The notes beneath the pieces were generated by a model. That model saw only the letters and a list, made by a program, of their open reading frames with translations, did no database searches and had not been told where the DNA came from. DNA of 64,000 bases, taken from assembly GCA_964533965.1 (NCBI GenBank), contig CAZHNN010000001.1:1-64000 (forward strand), read 5' to 3'. A program made the position numbers and the translations under genes. Source of the stretch: RGIG3178 sp964533965. Its GTDB lineage: Bacteria; Bacillota; Clostridia; Christensenellales; QAND01. This document shows positions 18,637 to 27,188 of this stretch, piece after piece. How positions within the stretch are numbered: position 1 is the stretch's first letter; each line of letters begins with the position of its first letter.

Positions 18637-18659
18637 AAAGGCGGCCTAAGGCCGCCTTT
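18637..18659 (+). terminator. Bidirectional terminator hairpin
   Basis: AAAGGCGGCC (18637-18646) and GGCCGCCTTT (18650-18659) form a 10-bp stem with a TAA loop. It overlaps the stop codon of the converging GNAT gene. Confidence 0.8.
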
Positions 18660-19086
18660 ATACATTCTCATCGTTCAGGCTTTTGTTCCAGTAAATAAGG
18701 TCGGTCCGATAGAAAAATCCCATCGACTCCCAAAAGGCATTTCCTTCCTCGTTGTCCTTGAAGGCGTCCAGTTTCACCCGCGTAATGCCCTGTTCTGTTA
18801 GCGCGGCAACGGCGGCTTCGACGAGCGCTTTGCCAACACCACGCCTGCGCACTTTCGCATCCACTGCCATGTGGTATATATGCCCTCTTCGGCCGTCATG
18901 CCCGCAGAGTATGATGCCTACAATCCCGTCTTCTTCGGCTATGAAATTCGTATCCGGATTCCGTTGTAAAAACCTTTGTATGCCCTCATACGAATCATCC
19001 ACTTTGCGCAGCCCTATGCCGGGTGTATTTGCCCATAATTGATACATGCCCGGATAATCGTTTATCTCCATTTTGCGTATCAGCAT
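18658..19086 (-). CDS. GNAT family N-acetyltransferase
   Basis: A 142-residue acetyltransferase. The acetyl-CoA pyrophosphate loop RRRGVGKAL lies near residues 88-96, after the central strand HIYHMAVDAKV; the C-terminal FWESMGFFYRTDLIYW is typical of the fold. ATG 19086 (MLIRKMEI) is chosen since AGGAG lies 8 bases upstream. The substrate cannot be told. It stands alone. Confidence 0.88.
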   Translation of the reverse strand: MLIRKMEINDYPGMYQLWANTPGIGLRKVDDSYEGIQRFLQRNPDTNFIAEEDGIVGIILCGHDGRRGHIYHMAVDAKVRRRGVGKALVEAAVAALTEQGITRVKLDAFKDNEEGNAFWESMGFFYRTDLIYWNKSLNDENV

Positions 19087-19392
19087 GCTGCCACTCCTAA
19101 TCATCCCAAGAATGACATCATTATATCAGATAAAGGGGACCCAAAAACAGATAAGATGCATTTATCATAACCAATAGAAAGGGATTGTAATTTTATAAAA
19201 TTACGGTTATAATGCTAATACAATCTACAATATTGCCTTATGCAATGAATCATTCTTTGGATTGCAGCGGGAAGTAGAAATACGTGGAACGGGAGATAAG
19301 AGCAAAAGAGCAAGAAAACACAAATCGGTATGGTTCACCCACTTTCACAGCTGAATCCATTCAGTGAAAATTTCAAAAAGAGGTAATTTTAA

Positions 19393-19689
19393 ATGCCGGA
19401 TAAGACATTACGGTGCAAGGATTGTAACGCTAATTTTGTGTTCACGGAGAGCGAACAAGCTTTCTACAAGGAAAAGGGTTTTGAAAACGAACCGCAGCGG
19501 TGTCCTGCTTGCAGATCTGCAAGAAAGCAGCAAGCAAGAGGCGGTGGCGCAGGGAACGCTGGCAGAGGCCCGCGCGAGATGTTCCCCGCCATCTGCTCCG
19601 AGTGCGGCAGAGATACGATGGTTCCCTTCAGACCGACGGGCGACAAGCCTGTATATTGCAGGGACTGCTTCCAATCGCGCGGCAGATAA
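19393..19689 (+). CDS. Small zinc-ribbon protein (zf-trcl / CxxC-x17-CxxC type)
   Basis: A 98-residue protein with an N-terminal zinc ribbon (CKDCNANFVF, later CPACR) and a C-terminal one (CSECGRDTMVPF, later CRDC), joined by a Gly/Arg/Ala-rich linker around residues 45-58. Both resemble the paired zinc-ribbon domains found in many Clostridia and candidate phyla; the function is not known, though nucleic-acid binding is plausible given the basic linker. AAGAGG precedes ATG 19393. A terminator follows. Confidence 0.85.
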   Translation: MPDKTLRCKDCNANFVFTESEQAFYKEKGFENEPQRCPACRSARKQQARGGGAGNAGRGPREMFPAICSECGRDTMVPFRPTGDKPVYCRDCFQSRGR

Positions 19690-19718
19690 ATTTTTGATTA
19701 TCTGACTGTAAGAACAAA

Positions 19719-19756
19719 TAAAGGACCTTTTGGAACCAATCCTAAGGTCCTTTTTG
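19719..19756 (+). terminator. Terminator after zinc-ribbon gene
   Basis: AAAGGACCTT (19720-19729) pairs with AAGGTCCTTT (19744-19753), then T. It could serve both converging genes. Confidence 0.85.
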
Positions 19757-19778
19757 TGCTTCTATCGAATGCTCTGAT

Positions 19779-20375
19779 TCATTTTAGCCCCGATACTGCG
19801 AACGGATCAATGTGCGGATCCTTGTTCCATAGATACTCGATCCGATAGGCCACATCCTCTGCTTTTTCTTCACCAAGACAATCCTTGACGAAGCCCAGCG
19901 CCATATCCATCCCTGCCGAAACGCCCGAAGAGGTGTAAAACTTACCGTCTGTCACCCAGCGGGCTATTTCCACCCAATGGACATCGTCGCCCTGCGTTAT
20001 CACCCAGGAAAATGCCCGCTTGTTGGAGGTTGCGTACCTTTTTGTTAGCAGTCCAGCCTTGGCCAAAAGTGCGGAACCGGTGCAGACTGATAGGCAAAAT
20101 TGAGCCTTCTCTGCGATATCCCGCAGCATTTTAAGGAAGGATCCATCTTGCACCAACGTCCTTGTACCATTGCCTCCGGGTACCACAAGGACACCCTCTT
20201 TGGTTGCTGTGTCGATGGGTTCCGTGAGTATTCTAACGCCCTGAACGCTTTCTGCTGTACCGCCGTGCTGGGAAAAGTAATGCAACCTGAATTCTTCCAC
20301 TTTCCCGAAAATTTCAACAGGACCGAACACGTCAAGCGTCTCAAACCCGTCGAACAGCAGTATATTGATATCCAT
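19779..20375 (-). CDS. DJ-1/PfpI family protein (class I glutamine amidotransferase-like)
   Basis: A 198-residue protein with the nucleophile elbow LSVCTGSALLAKAGLL near residues 97-112 (Cys in VCTG) and the N-terminal DGFETLDVFGP, typical of the DJ-1/PfpI group related to AraC-type ThiJ domains. Members act as chaperones, deglycases or isonitrile hydratases; the last group has a similar DGFEtLDvfGP start, but this cannot be fixed here. ATG 20375 follows GGAGG with 5-base spacing. The flippase gene lies upstream on the same strand. Confidence 0.85.
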   Translation of the reverse strand: MDINILLFDGFETLDVFGPVEIFGKVEEFRLHYFSQHGGTAESVQGVRILTEPIDTATKEGVLVVPGGNGTRTLVQDGSFLKMLRDIAEKAQFCLSVCTGSALLAKAGLLTKRYATSNKRAFSWVITQGDDVHWVEIARWVTDGKFYTSSGVSAGMDMALGFVKDCLGEEKAEDVAYRIEYLWNKDPHIDPFAVSGLK

Positions 20376-20469
20376 CTTTTCCTCCAAAATCATACGTTTC
20401 TGTTTTTTGGTGCACCGAATATCACTGGTCCATTATACCATATACAAACCTATCGTTCGGCTGCTTTGC

Positions 20470-22020
20470 TTATGATTCCGGCTGACTCTTGGGCATCAGG
20501 GTGCGCAAATACCGGAAAAGCCGGATGCCCTGCAGCCACAAGGTGGTCAGATAGAGCAGACCCCCACAGCCAAATGCAACGATCACGTCGATAGCGTTTG
20601 CTGCATGATTGCGTGTCATGAACAGGAACAACAGACGGCAGCAGAATCCCGCAATCCCTGCACATGTAATGGGAAGAACGATCCAGCGCATCCAGCGAAC
20701 ACAAAGGTTTACCTTACGCTTGATCGCCCAAAGGCTCAACGATGCCATGCACAGCGCGCTCGCAATGCTCCCGAGCAGATACCCATAGATGCCCCATTGC
20801 GGTATACAAGCAACATAATAGGTAAAGCAGAGCTGGATGCACCCGCCGATGACCACGTGGACGACGTTTCGCTTTGGAAGGCCTATGCCGTTTAAAGCTG
20901 AACTTAGCACGATTTGGTAGCTGGTAAGGGCAGCGGAAGTCGCGATCAACGCAAAGCTGCTCTCGGGAACGCTCTGTCCGAAGAGCAAGGAGCACAGCGT
21001 TGGGCTCAGCGGGATCAACAGTAGGATAAACGGCACCGCCACAAGGCTGATCGCTTGAATGGCCTTGCCGATCTTGCGCCGCACATCGGATAGATTTCTT
21101 AGCGCAAGCCCGGTGGAAAGCTTGGGTAGCAGGATGACGGCCAGTGGGCCGGATACAGCCATCGGCAGCATCAACAGCGGTGTTGCCATGCCAAAATAGA
21201 CGCCAAGGGTGCTCACCGCGGCACTCTGTGAAAGCCCGGCGGCCATCAACCTTCGCGGAAGCAGCAGCGTGTTTGCGGAGCCCAACAGATGGCTCAATAC
21301 GCCTGTCAGCGTTGCTGGGATCGCGATGCGGGCAAGCCTCATCCCAAGCCCATCGGCAGGCTGGGGGCGCAGGGGAGCGTTTCGCATTTCCTTTTGGTAA
21401 AGCTGGTGTAGGAATCCGGAGCTGAAGATCTCACTGAGCAGCATCCCGGCAACCACGAGCGCCACGGCAAACGCCGTATCCTGAGGCTTAATGAAAAAGA
21501 CGAGCGCCGCCACAAACACGATACGAATATAGAACTCCAGCTGTTCGGACAGCGCGGTGAGATGCACTTTGTGGATGCCGTGAAAAAAGGATTTGTATAT
21601 GTTCTCGAACCCCGTGAAGAAGATGCAGGGTAACATTACCAAAATGGCAATGCGTGTGCGAGTGTCGCCGATAATATCCTTTGTGATGGAATCCAAAAAC
21701 AGCACGGTGGGGACTGCCAACGCTACGAAGAAAAGCGTAAATGAAAACAGTGCAATGCGCATCAGCCGCCGGTTGCCATTTGTGTTTCCCACGGCATGAT
21801 AGCGCGCGGACAGCGATGTGACGCCAACCCCGATGCCCGACATGGAAACGGCGATAACCATGGAGGAGAACGGAAAGATGAGCTGATAGACACCCATGCC
21901 TTCCGCGCCCAAAAGGCGGCCCAACAGGATCCTGTATACAAAGCTCAACAGCTGAATCACAATGCCCGAAACGCCCAGTATCATGGCGCCATACAGCACG
22001 GTTTGTTTTCCGATTCTCAC
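20470..22020 (-). CDS. spoVB: SpoVB-type polysaccharide/lipid flippase (MOP superfamily)
   Basis: A 516-residue protein with about 14 membrane helices. The opening GVSGIVIQLLSFVYRILLGR and LLGAEGMGVYQL are typical of SpoVB, which in Bacillus is needed for spore cortex formation and belongs with MurJ-like lipid II flippases. GTG 22020 is chosen: GGAGGG (22025-22030) precedes it and the helix then starts at the usual place; an in-frame TTG at 22071 would add 17 residues without a good site. A YtgP-type role in vegetative growth cannot be excluded, so the symbol is tentative. Confidence 0.85.
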   Translation of the reverse strand: MRIGKQTVLYGAMILGVSGIVIQLLSFVYRILLGRLLGAEGMGVYQLIFPFSSMVIAVSMSGIGVGVTSLSARYHAVGNTNGNRRLMRIALFSFTLFFVALAVPTVLFLDSITKDIIGDTRTRIAILVMLPCIFFTGFENIYKSFFHGIHKVHLTALSEQLEFYIRIVFVAALVFFIKPQDTAFAVALVVAGMLLSEIFSSGFLHQLYQKEMRNAPLRPQPADGLGMRLARIAIPATLTGVLSHLLGSANTLLLPRRLMAAGLSQSAAVSTLGVYFGMATPLLMLPMAVSGPLAVILLPKLSTGLALRNLSDVRRKIGKAIQAISLVAVPFILLLIPLSPTLCSLLFGQSVPESSFALIATSAALTSYQIVLSSALNGIGLPKRNVVHVVIGGCIQLCFTYYVACIPQWGIYGYLLGSIASALCMASLSLWAIKRKVNLCVRWMRWIVLPITCAGIAGFCCRLLFLFMTRNHAANAIDVIVAFGCGGLLYLTTLWLQGIRLFRYLRTLMPKSQPES

Positions 22021-22176
22021 AATGCCCTCCACAGATTGTTCGTTACTTACATGTATTGGGCCGTTGTGCAAATTATGAGCGTGTACCGGTAAGCCTCCCG
22101 AGGCGCGCAGTTTGGGTATGCCCGAGATGCCTTATATCTTTAGCATTGTCCGGATATGCCGGGAACAAAAATCAAT

Positions 22177-22207
22177 ACAAAAGGGCAGCCGTCGGGCTGC
22201 CCTTTTT
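22177..22207 (-). terminator. Terminator after Pol IV gene
   Basis: AAAAGGGCAGCC (22179-22190) pairs with GGCTGCCCTTTTT (22195-22207). On the minus strand the stem is followed by TTTTGTATT, so it can end the dinB transcript. Confidence 0.8.
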
Positions 22208-22215
22208 GCCTCTGC

Positions 22216-23412
22216 TCATGAACTCTCCGTAGTATTCTTGTCTCGTTTTACCAGCTTTGCAAGCGTGATGCTGGCGTTGCCATGCTTGGTACGTATAGAA
22301 TCAATTGTCCTGTCGATCCGCTCCGCCTTCTCGCTTTTTGGATTTATCTCCAGATCAAAGATCGACATTTGCAAAGAATCATCTTCAAACCCCGAGACGC
22401 CGATTCCGATGAGCCTGACTGGCTCGCCGTCCCAATTTTGCTCCAACAATCTACAGCCTGCGCGGTATATCTGCTCAGTCGAATTGGTAGGCTTGATGGT
22501 CATCTGCCGCGTGATTACATCGAAATCGGCGTATTTGAGCGTGATATGCACGGTGCGTCCCTTCTTGCCATGGCGCCTCACCGACATCCCGACGTCGTCC
22601 GCCAATTCCATCAGCACGGTTTTAGCCTTTTCGCTGTCCGTCACGTTTTCAGAAAGTGTGGTTTCTCGGCTGATGGATTTCATGTCATCTTCTGCCCGAA
22701 TTTGGACGGGGGAGTCATCGATCCCGTTGGCGTGCAGGTGCACTTCGTAACCGAATTTACCGAGCACCTTGGCAAGGACACCGGCGTCGGCTCTGGCAAG
22801 GTCGCCGATGGTTTCAATGCCCATCAGGTTGAGCTTCTGCGCCGTCTTGCCGCCGATTCCATACATGGCGCGGATGGGAAGAGGCCACAGCTTTGCGGGG
22901 AGATCCTCTTTCCATACTTGTGTGATGCCCTGCGGCTTTTTCATTTCGGACGCCATCTTTGCAAGGAATTTGTTATACGAGATGCCAATGGAGCACCAGA
23001 GCCCCAGCGTGTCGCTTATCTCTTGCATGATCATCGATGCGGCATCGGCGGGTTGGCCAAACAACGCTTGTGTGCCTGTCATGTCAAGCCATGCCTCATC
23101 GATGCTGTTCTGTTCCAAAAGCGGCGTGTAGCGGGAAAGAAGGCCCATGACAAGACCTGACATCTTCGAATAGTACGCATGGTCGGGCGGCACCAGGATC
23201 ATCGACGGGCAGAGCTTTTGTGCCTCGTGAAGCACCATCGCGGTCTTCACGCCATATGCCCTTGCCTCGTAGTTCGCAGCGAGGATGATGCCGGTACGCT
23301 TTTTGGGGTCACCCGCCACCGCGGCGGGAACGCCTTTTAAGGAAGGGTTCCGCGTGGTTTCACACGAGATGAAAAAAGCGTTCATGTCAACCAAAAACAC
23401 GACCCGCTGCAT
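22216..23412 (-). CDS. dinB: DNA polymerase IV (Y-family translesion polymerase)
   Basis: A 398-residue Y-family polymerase that copies damaged DNA. The N-terminal VVFLVDMNAFFIS holds the first catalytic Asp; SIDEAWLDMTG holds the catalytic Asp-Glu pair; helix-hairpin-helix residues follow (MYGIGGKTAQKLNLMGIETI), then the little-finger domain. Length fits the family. ATG 23412 follows GGGAGGG. The C-terminal tail lacks a clear clamp-binding motif by eye, though QMSIFDLE near residue 360 matches a beta-clamp box (QxxLF type). A palindrome AACATGTT overlaps the promoter region. Confidence 0.92.
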   Translation of the reverse strand: MQRVVFLVDMNAFFISCETTRNPSLKGVPAAVAGDPKKRTGIILAANYEARAYGVKTAMVLHEAQKLCPSMILVPPDHAYYSKMSGLVMGLLSRYTPLLEQNSIDEAWLDMTGTQALFGQPADAASMIMQEISDTLGLWCSIGISYNKFLAKMASEMKKPQGITQVWKEDLPAKLWPLPIRAMYGIGGKTAQKLNLMGIETIGDLARADAGVLAKVLGKFGYEVHLHANGIDDSPVQIRAEDDMKSISRETTLSENVTDSEKAKTVLMELADDVGMSVRRHGKKGRTVHITLKYADFDVITRQMTIKPTNSTEQIYRAGCRLLEQNWDGEPVRLIGIGVSGFEDDSLQMSIFDLEINPKSEKAERIDRTIDSIRTKHGNASITLAKLVKRDKNTTESS

Positions 23413-23709
23413 GCATCAACCCTCCCTATTGGTATTTTCCAATTGTATGATAACATGTTCTGTGCGTTAAAAGAAGATTGGAGAATGTGTTGTGTTGGAT
23501 TGATTAACTATATTTCAGGCCTGTATTACTTGAATTTATTGTATAATAGGATTGCTAGGACGTATCTTTGGATGACTGGCCTATCAGTGTTTCTATATAG
23601 GAGGATAAACATTAATCAAGGATTAGTGGTACTAATCCTATTCTAGGTTTACACTACTTAGATTTTGTTTGCAGCATGAAAACGCCACTCACAATAATTA
23701 GTGCCGTGC
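23413..23709. other. Intergenic stretch between dinB and deacetylase genes
   Basis: Outside the dinB promoter area no gene is supported. A short frame at 23443-23646 has no ribosome binding site or family features. TATAAT at about 23540 (within TTGTATAATAGG) could be a plus-strand -10 box, but no gene follows it. Confidence 0.4.
23442..23470 (-). promoter_or_regulatory. Possible dinB promoter with AACATGTT palindrome
   Basis: On the minus strand TTAACG (23465-23470) and TACAAT (23442-23447) are 17 bases apart and the palindrome AACATGTT lies between them, within AGAACATGTTATC. This is only partly like the Gram-positive LexA box (GAAC-N4-GTTC). Confidence 0.3.
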
Positions 23710-24690
23710 CTAAGCAGTTGGCAATCCCTCCATCCTCTGCCTCAACTCCTCCATTGTCATAAAGCTGCACCCCTTGTCGACGCAGTACCGAACAAGTTGC
23801 TTGAAGAGCCTGGAATCCGTCTGCGGTGCGCAGCCGCTGCGGATTTTTTCATTGATTTTCACAGTATCGTACGGCCTCTGCTTATAGAGCGTGTGCACAC
23901 GGAATACGACGACCGCATGCTCCCTGCAGGCCTTATCGACGATCTTCATAACTTTTTTCAATTGACGTTCTGTACGCATATCGGCACTGATTGAATTGAC
24001 CTCGTACGGATAGCTCATATCCACGAATTTCGTTTGGTAATATGCCAGCCTGGCTTGCGCCCGGTAGGGTTTGATGGCGTTGATGACGCGCTTGTTGTAG
24101 GAGCCGTACGGAAACGCCAAGATATTGGGGGCAGGCAGGCCTTGCCTTTTAAAAGACTGGTTCACAAGTTCCATGCTCCTTTGGATTTCTTTGTTCGACA
24201 TATCAGCCATATGTCTGTGCTCATATGTATGGCAGCCGAACACCCAGCCATAGGCGCGCATCTCCTTTACCTGCGCCCACGTGAGCTTTCCTATTGTGTT
24301 GGCATCGGTGAATTGCGTTGCCAAATAGGAGGTGCCGCGAATGCCGTACTGTTTTAGGATCGGGTAGGCCAAAAGATAGTCCGATGCCGGGCCGTCGTCA
24401 AATGTAAAGAGAATTGTTGCGGTGCCGGATTTTGGAACTGCATTTTCTGATGGCCTCTGATCGGCCATGAGCGGCACAGCTGCCATCATAGGCTGCGATG
24501 GCAGGGAAAACGCCTCATCCGTTTCTGCGGTTGCTGATTTTATCGGGAGGGACAGAAACAGCAGGAAAGCCGTCAGCAAACATGACCCAAGTGGAACCCA
24601 TACCCGTTTTGTGTGCAATAACTCCTTGGCACGGTATATAAAGGAGCGCAAGCGTAAAAAGTGCATAAGACCAACAAGTGTAGCGCGCAT
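23710..24690 (-). CDS. Polysaccharide deacetylase family protein (membrane-anchored)
   Basis: A 326-residue protein with an N-terminal hydrophobic segment (residues about 33-51, possibly a signal anchor) and a NodB-type domain. TFDDGPASDY holds the metal-binding and catalytic Asp; HTYEHRHM gives the two metal His; FPYGSYN is motif 3. It should remove acetyl groups from cell-wall or other polysaccharide. ATG 24690 is chosen since AAAGGTGAC precedes it; the open frame to 24792 has no better site. It is divergent from the ribonuclease gene. Confidence 0.88.
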   Translation of the reverse strand: MRATLVGLMHFLRLRSFIYRAKELLHTKRVWVPLGSCLLTAFLLFLSLPIKSATAETDEAFSLPSQPMMAAVPLMADQRPSENAVPKSGTATILFTFDDGPASDYLLAYPILKQYGIRGTSYLATQFTDANTIGKLTWAQVKEMRAYGWVFGCHTYEHRHMADMSNKEIQRSMELVNQSFKRQGLPAPNILAFPYGSYNKRVINAIKPYRAQARLAYYQTKFVDMSYPYEVNSISADMRTERQLKKVMKIVDKACREHAVVVFRVHTLYKQRPYDTVKINEKIRSGCAPQTDSRLFKQLVRYCVDKGCSFMTMEELRQRMEGLPTA

Positions 24691-24914
24691 AGCGTCACCT
24701 TTTCCCCATCTATAAATATGCCTATGAAATGTATATGCGTGGCTTTTCAATGCTATACAAATGACATTACATTTCGGATACCGCTTGCCCATCTTTTACC
24801 GCTCTGTATTTTTCGATATACTATTACAAGCAGATTCCATAGGGACGGCATAGACCAGAGAGATGAGTCGAAAGACAAGTAAATCGATAAAGAAATACAT
24901 GCGAGGAAACAGAC

Positions 24915-26384
24915 ATGAACATAACCGGCGATAAACAGCATCGTGCGCTACTGCAGAGCCTTGCCCGCAAGGCGATGATCGATAGAGGCCTTGCGCCGGA
25001 CTTCCCGTCCGACGCGCTTGCGCAGCTAGATACAATAACCAGGCCCGCGGCGGCGGACGGTTCCGCCCGGGATCTTCGGCATCTGCTGTGGTGTTCCATC
25101 GACGATGACGATTCGTTGGATCTGGACCAGCTGACCACAGCGGATGGGGTCGTTGACTCAGAATCGATTGTCTATGTCGCCATAGCGGATGTGGATGTGC
25201 TAATAGGCAAGCAAACGCCCATTGATGCCCACGCGCGGCATAACACGGTCTCCGTTTATACCGCGGCGCAGATATTTCCGATGCTGCCCGAGAAGCTCTC
25301 CACAGGGTTCACGTCGCTGAATTTCGATTCCGATCGCATGGCAATGGTTGTTGAGATGCGGGTGAACGCGCAGGGCGAAGTGTTGTCTTCGGATGTGTAC
25401 CGGGCCGTGGTCAGAAATAAGGCAAAGCTGGCGTACCGGAGTGTTGCCGCGTGGCTTGAGGGCGAAGGACCGATGCCCAAGGCTTTGGCGGCTGTAGAGG
25501 GACTTGCCGATTGTCTGCGCCTGCAGGACAACATCGCACAGAAGATGCGGCGGCAGCGACACCAGCATGGCGCGCTCGACCTCGATTCCATAGAGGTCAA
25601 CCCTGTGTTTGACGGCGAGGAGCTGACAGACTTGTTGCCCGACGACAAAAACCGTGCGCGCGCGTTGATTGAGGATCTGATGATCGCCGCGAACGGCGTT
25701 TCCGCGCGGTTTCTTTCCAATAGACAATACCCGTCGTTTCGCCGCATGGTTAAAAAGCCGGAGCGGTGGGACAGGATTGTCGAGGTCGCAGCCGAGCACG
25801 GCGGTCATCTTGGCAGCGAGCCCGACGCAAGGGCACTTGAGGAGTTTCTCGTATCGTTTAGGCAAAGGGATCCGCTGCGGTTTCCGGACTTATCGCTTGC
25901 CATAATAAAGCTGCTGGGGCCGGGCGAATACGCCATTGCACTGCCGGAAGCAAATGTCAGCGGGCACTTTGGTCTAGCTGTCAAGGACTACTCCCATTCC
26001 ACGGCTCCCAACCGCCGTTACCCCGACCTCATCACGCAGCGGCTGATCAAGGCGGCGCTCCTGCATGCCCCAGTTCCCTATTCGGTGGAGGAGCTTGAAG
26101 CGCTGGCACTGCACTGCACGAAGCAGGAGGATGCAGCCCGGAAGGTCGAACGGCAGGTCATCAAATCCGCCGCCGCGATTTTGCTGCAATCGCGTATCGG
26201 GCAGGAGTTCGATGCGATCGTCACGGGTGCTGCCAATAAAGGAACGTGGGTACGCGTGCTGCATCCGCCGGTGGAAGGCAAGCTGGTCGGAGGATTCTTT
26301 GGGTTGAAAGTGGGGTACAAAATTCGCGTAAAGCTGTTGAGTACAGACATTGAGAACGGATTCATCGACTTTGAACGGGTATAG
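24915..26384 (+). CDS. RNB-domain 3'-5' exoribonuclease (RNase II/R superfamily)
   Basis: A 489-residue exoribonuclease. The RNB catalytic acidic cluster reads SIDDDDSLDLDQLT near residues 57-70, and NRRYPDLITQRLIKA near 360 is the second conserved motif. It lacks the N-terminal cold-shock domains of RNase R, and only a short region after RNB could be an S1-like end, so it belongs to the shorter RNB type known from Deinococcus and various bacteria. Its last 39 bases including the stop recur at 27037-27075, on the far side of an AT-rich gene. Confidence 0.9.
   Translation: MNITGDKQHRALLQSLARKAMIDRGLAPDFPSDALAQLDTITRPAAADGSARDLRHLLWCSIDDDDSLDLDQLTTADGVVDSESIVYVAIADVDVLIGKQTPIDAHARHNTVSVYTAAQIFPMLPEKLSTGFTSLNFDSDRMAMVVEMRVNAQGEVLSSDVYRAVVRNKAKLAYRSVAAWLEGEGPMPKALAAVEGLADCLRLQDNIAQKMRRQRHQHGALDLDSIEVNPVFDGEELTDLLPDDKNRARALIEDLMIAANGVSARFLSNRQYPSFRRMVKKPERWDRIVEVAAEHGGHLGSEPDARALEEFLVSFRQRDPLRFPDLSLAIIKLLGPGEYAIALPEANVSGHFGLAVKDYSHSTAPNRRYPDLITQRLIKAALLHAPVPYSVEELEALALHCTKQEDAARKVERQVIKSAAAILLQSRIGQEFDAIVTGAANKGTWVRVLHPPVEGKLVGGFFGLKVGYKIRVKLLSTDIENGFIDFERV
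26346..26384 (+). repeat. Left copy of direct repeat (3' end of RNB gene)
   Basis: 39 bases beginning GACATTGAGAACGG and ending CGGGTATAG, identical to 27037-27075. About 25 further bases upstream also match with several changes. Confidence 0.9.
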
Positions 26385-26429
26385 CATCTAAATCTATCGA
26401 TATAACAAAGGTTATGAGAGGGATATTTA

Positions 26430-26993
26430 ATGGACGGAGATAAAGAAAAGTTATATATTATTAATCAATTAAAGATTTGGTATGAAGGGGTAATTTTTCA
26501 GGGGAAGCGCTTGCATGTTGTACTATATCAATTACAAAATCAGTTCAATAGTAAAAATCAAGATAGCGAAAGTGGAATTGTTTCCGAAAGAAACAATTTA
26601 AGTGACGTTTTCCGTATTGAATCATATTTTTTTATTATGGCACTAAGTAAATCCATAAATTACATAAAAATGTCAATAAAATATGTAGCACTATTCTCAT
26701 CAGTTTTAGAAGAAATTGAAAAGATAGCTAGCTTTATTGACATAAAAGATTTACGAGATATGAACGTTCATGATGATGAATATATTATGCGGATAGGACG
26801 TAAACAAAATGACTTCTTTAGTTTTGATGGAATTGTTCAAGCAGACGCAATATCGATTATTGTCTCTGAAGAAGGCATAAAACTTGGAAACAAAGTTAAT
26901 GTGACAAAGATACTTGAGAAATACAAAGAGTTATCAACTATGGTCTATGAAAATTGTGACATAATAACTCAAAGGTTATTCGTTAGTTATTAG
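26430..26993 (+). CDS. AT-rich gene of unknown function, possible HEPN-like protein
   Basis: A 187-residue protein that I do not recognise as a family. Its base composition is near 30% GC by eye against about 50% in the neighbours. It is mostly helical in appearance and has no signal peptide or membrane helix. RDMNVH near residues 109-114 fits the R-x4-H motif of HEPN ribonuclease domains, after helices of the kind seen in those folds; this is suggestive only. GAGAGGG precedes ATG 26430. It lies exactly between two copies of the ribonuclease gene's 3' end, so it is probably acquired DNA. Confidence 0.6.
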   Translation: MDGDKEKLYIINQLKIWYEGVIFQGKRLHVVLYQLQNQFNSKNQDSESGIVSERNNLSDVFRIESYFFIMALSKSINYIKMSIKYVALFSSVLEEIEKIASFIDIKDLRDMNVHDDEYIMRIGRKQNDFFSFDGIVQADAISIIVSEEGIKLGNKVNVTKILEKYKELSTMVYENCDIITQRLFVSY

Positions 26994-27036
26994 AACATTA
27001 GTGGTAGGACAGGATCCGTGTAAGGCTGTTGAACAC

Positions 27037-27075
27037 GGACATTGAGAACGGATTCATCGACTTTGAACGGGTATA
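27037..27075 (+). repeat. Right copy of direct repeat (RNB 3' remnant)
   Basis: Identical over 39 bases to the end of the RNB gene, with diverged homology from about 27015 (GTGTAAGGCTGTTGAACACG against GCGTAAAGCTGTTGAGTACA). It has no reading frame of its own and looks like a leftover of a related allele or of the insertion site. Confidence 0.9.
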
Positions 27076-27188
27076 GACAGAAATATACAATGCATATAGA
27101 TAAACAGTCGTTTTCAAGCAATTGAGTTACTGCTATAATTATTTGTAGTATTTTGTCGCAGTTTATTTTGCATCGAAGGAGGGCGAAA

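Noticed and set aside
22282..23160. A 292-codon plus-strand ORF opposite dinB
   Set aside because: Antisense shadow of the Pol IV gene, whose motifs are complete on the other strand.
23443..23646. A 67-codon ORF between dinB and the deacetylase gene
   Set aside because: No binding site, no family features and low-complexity hydrophobic sequence.
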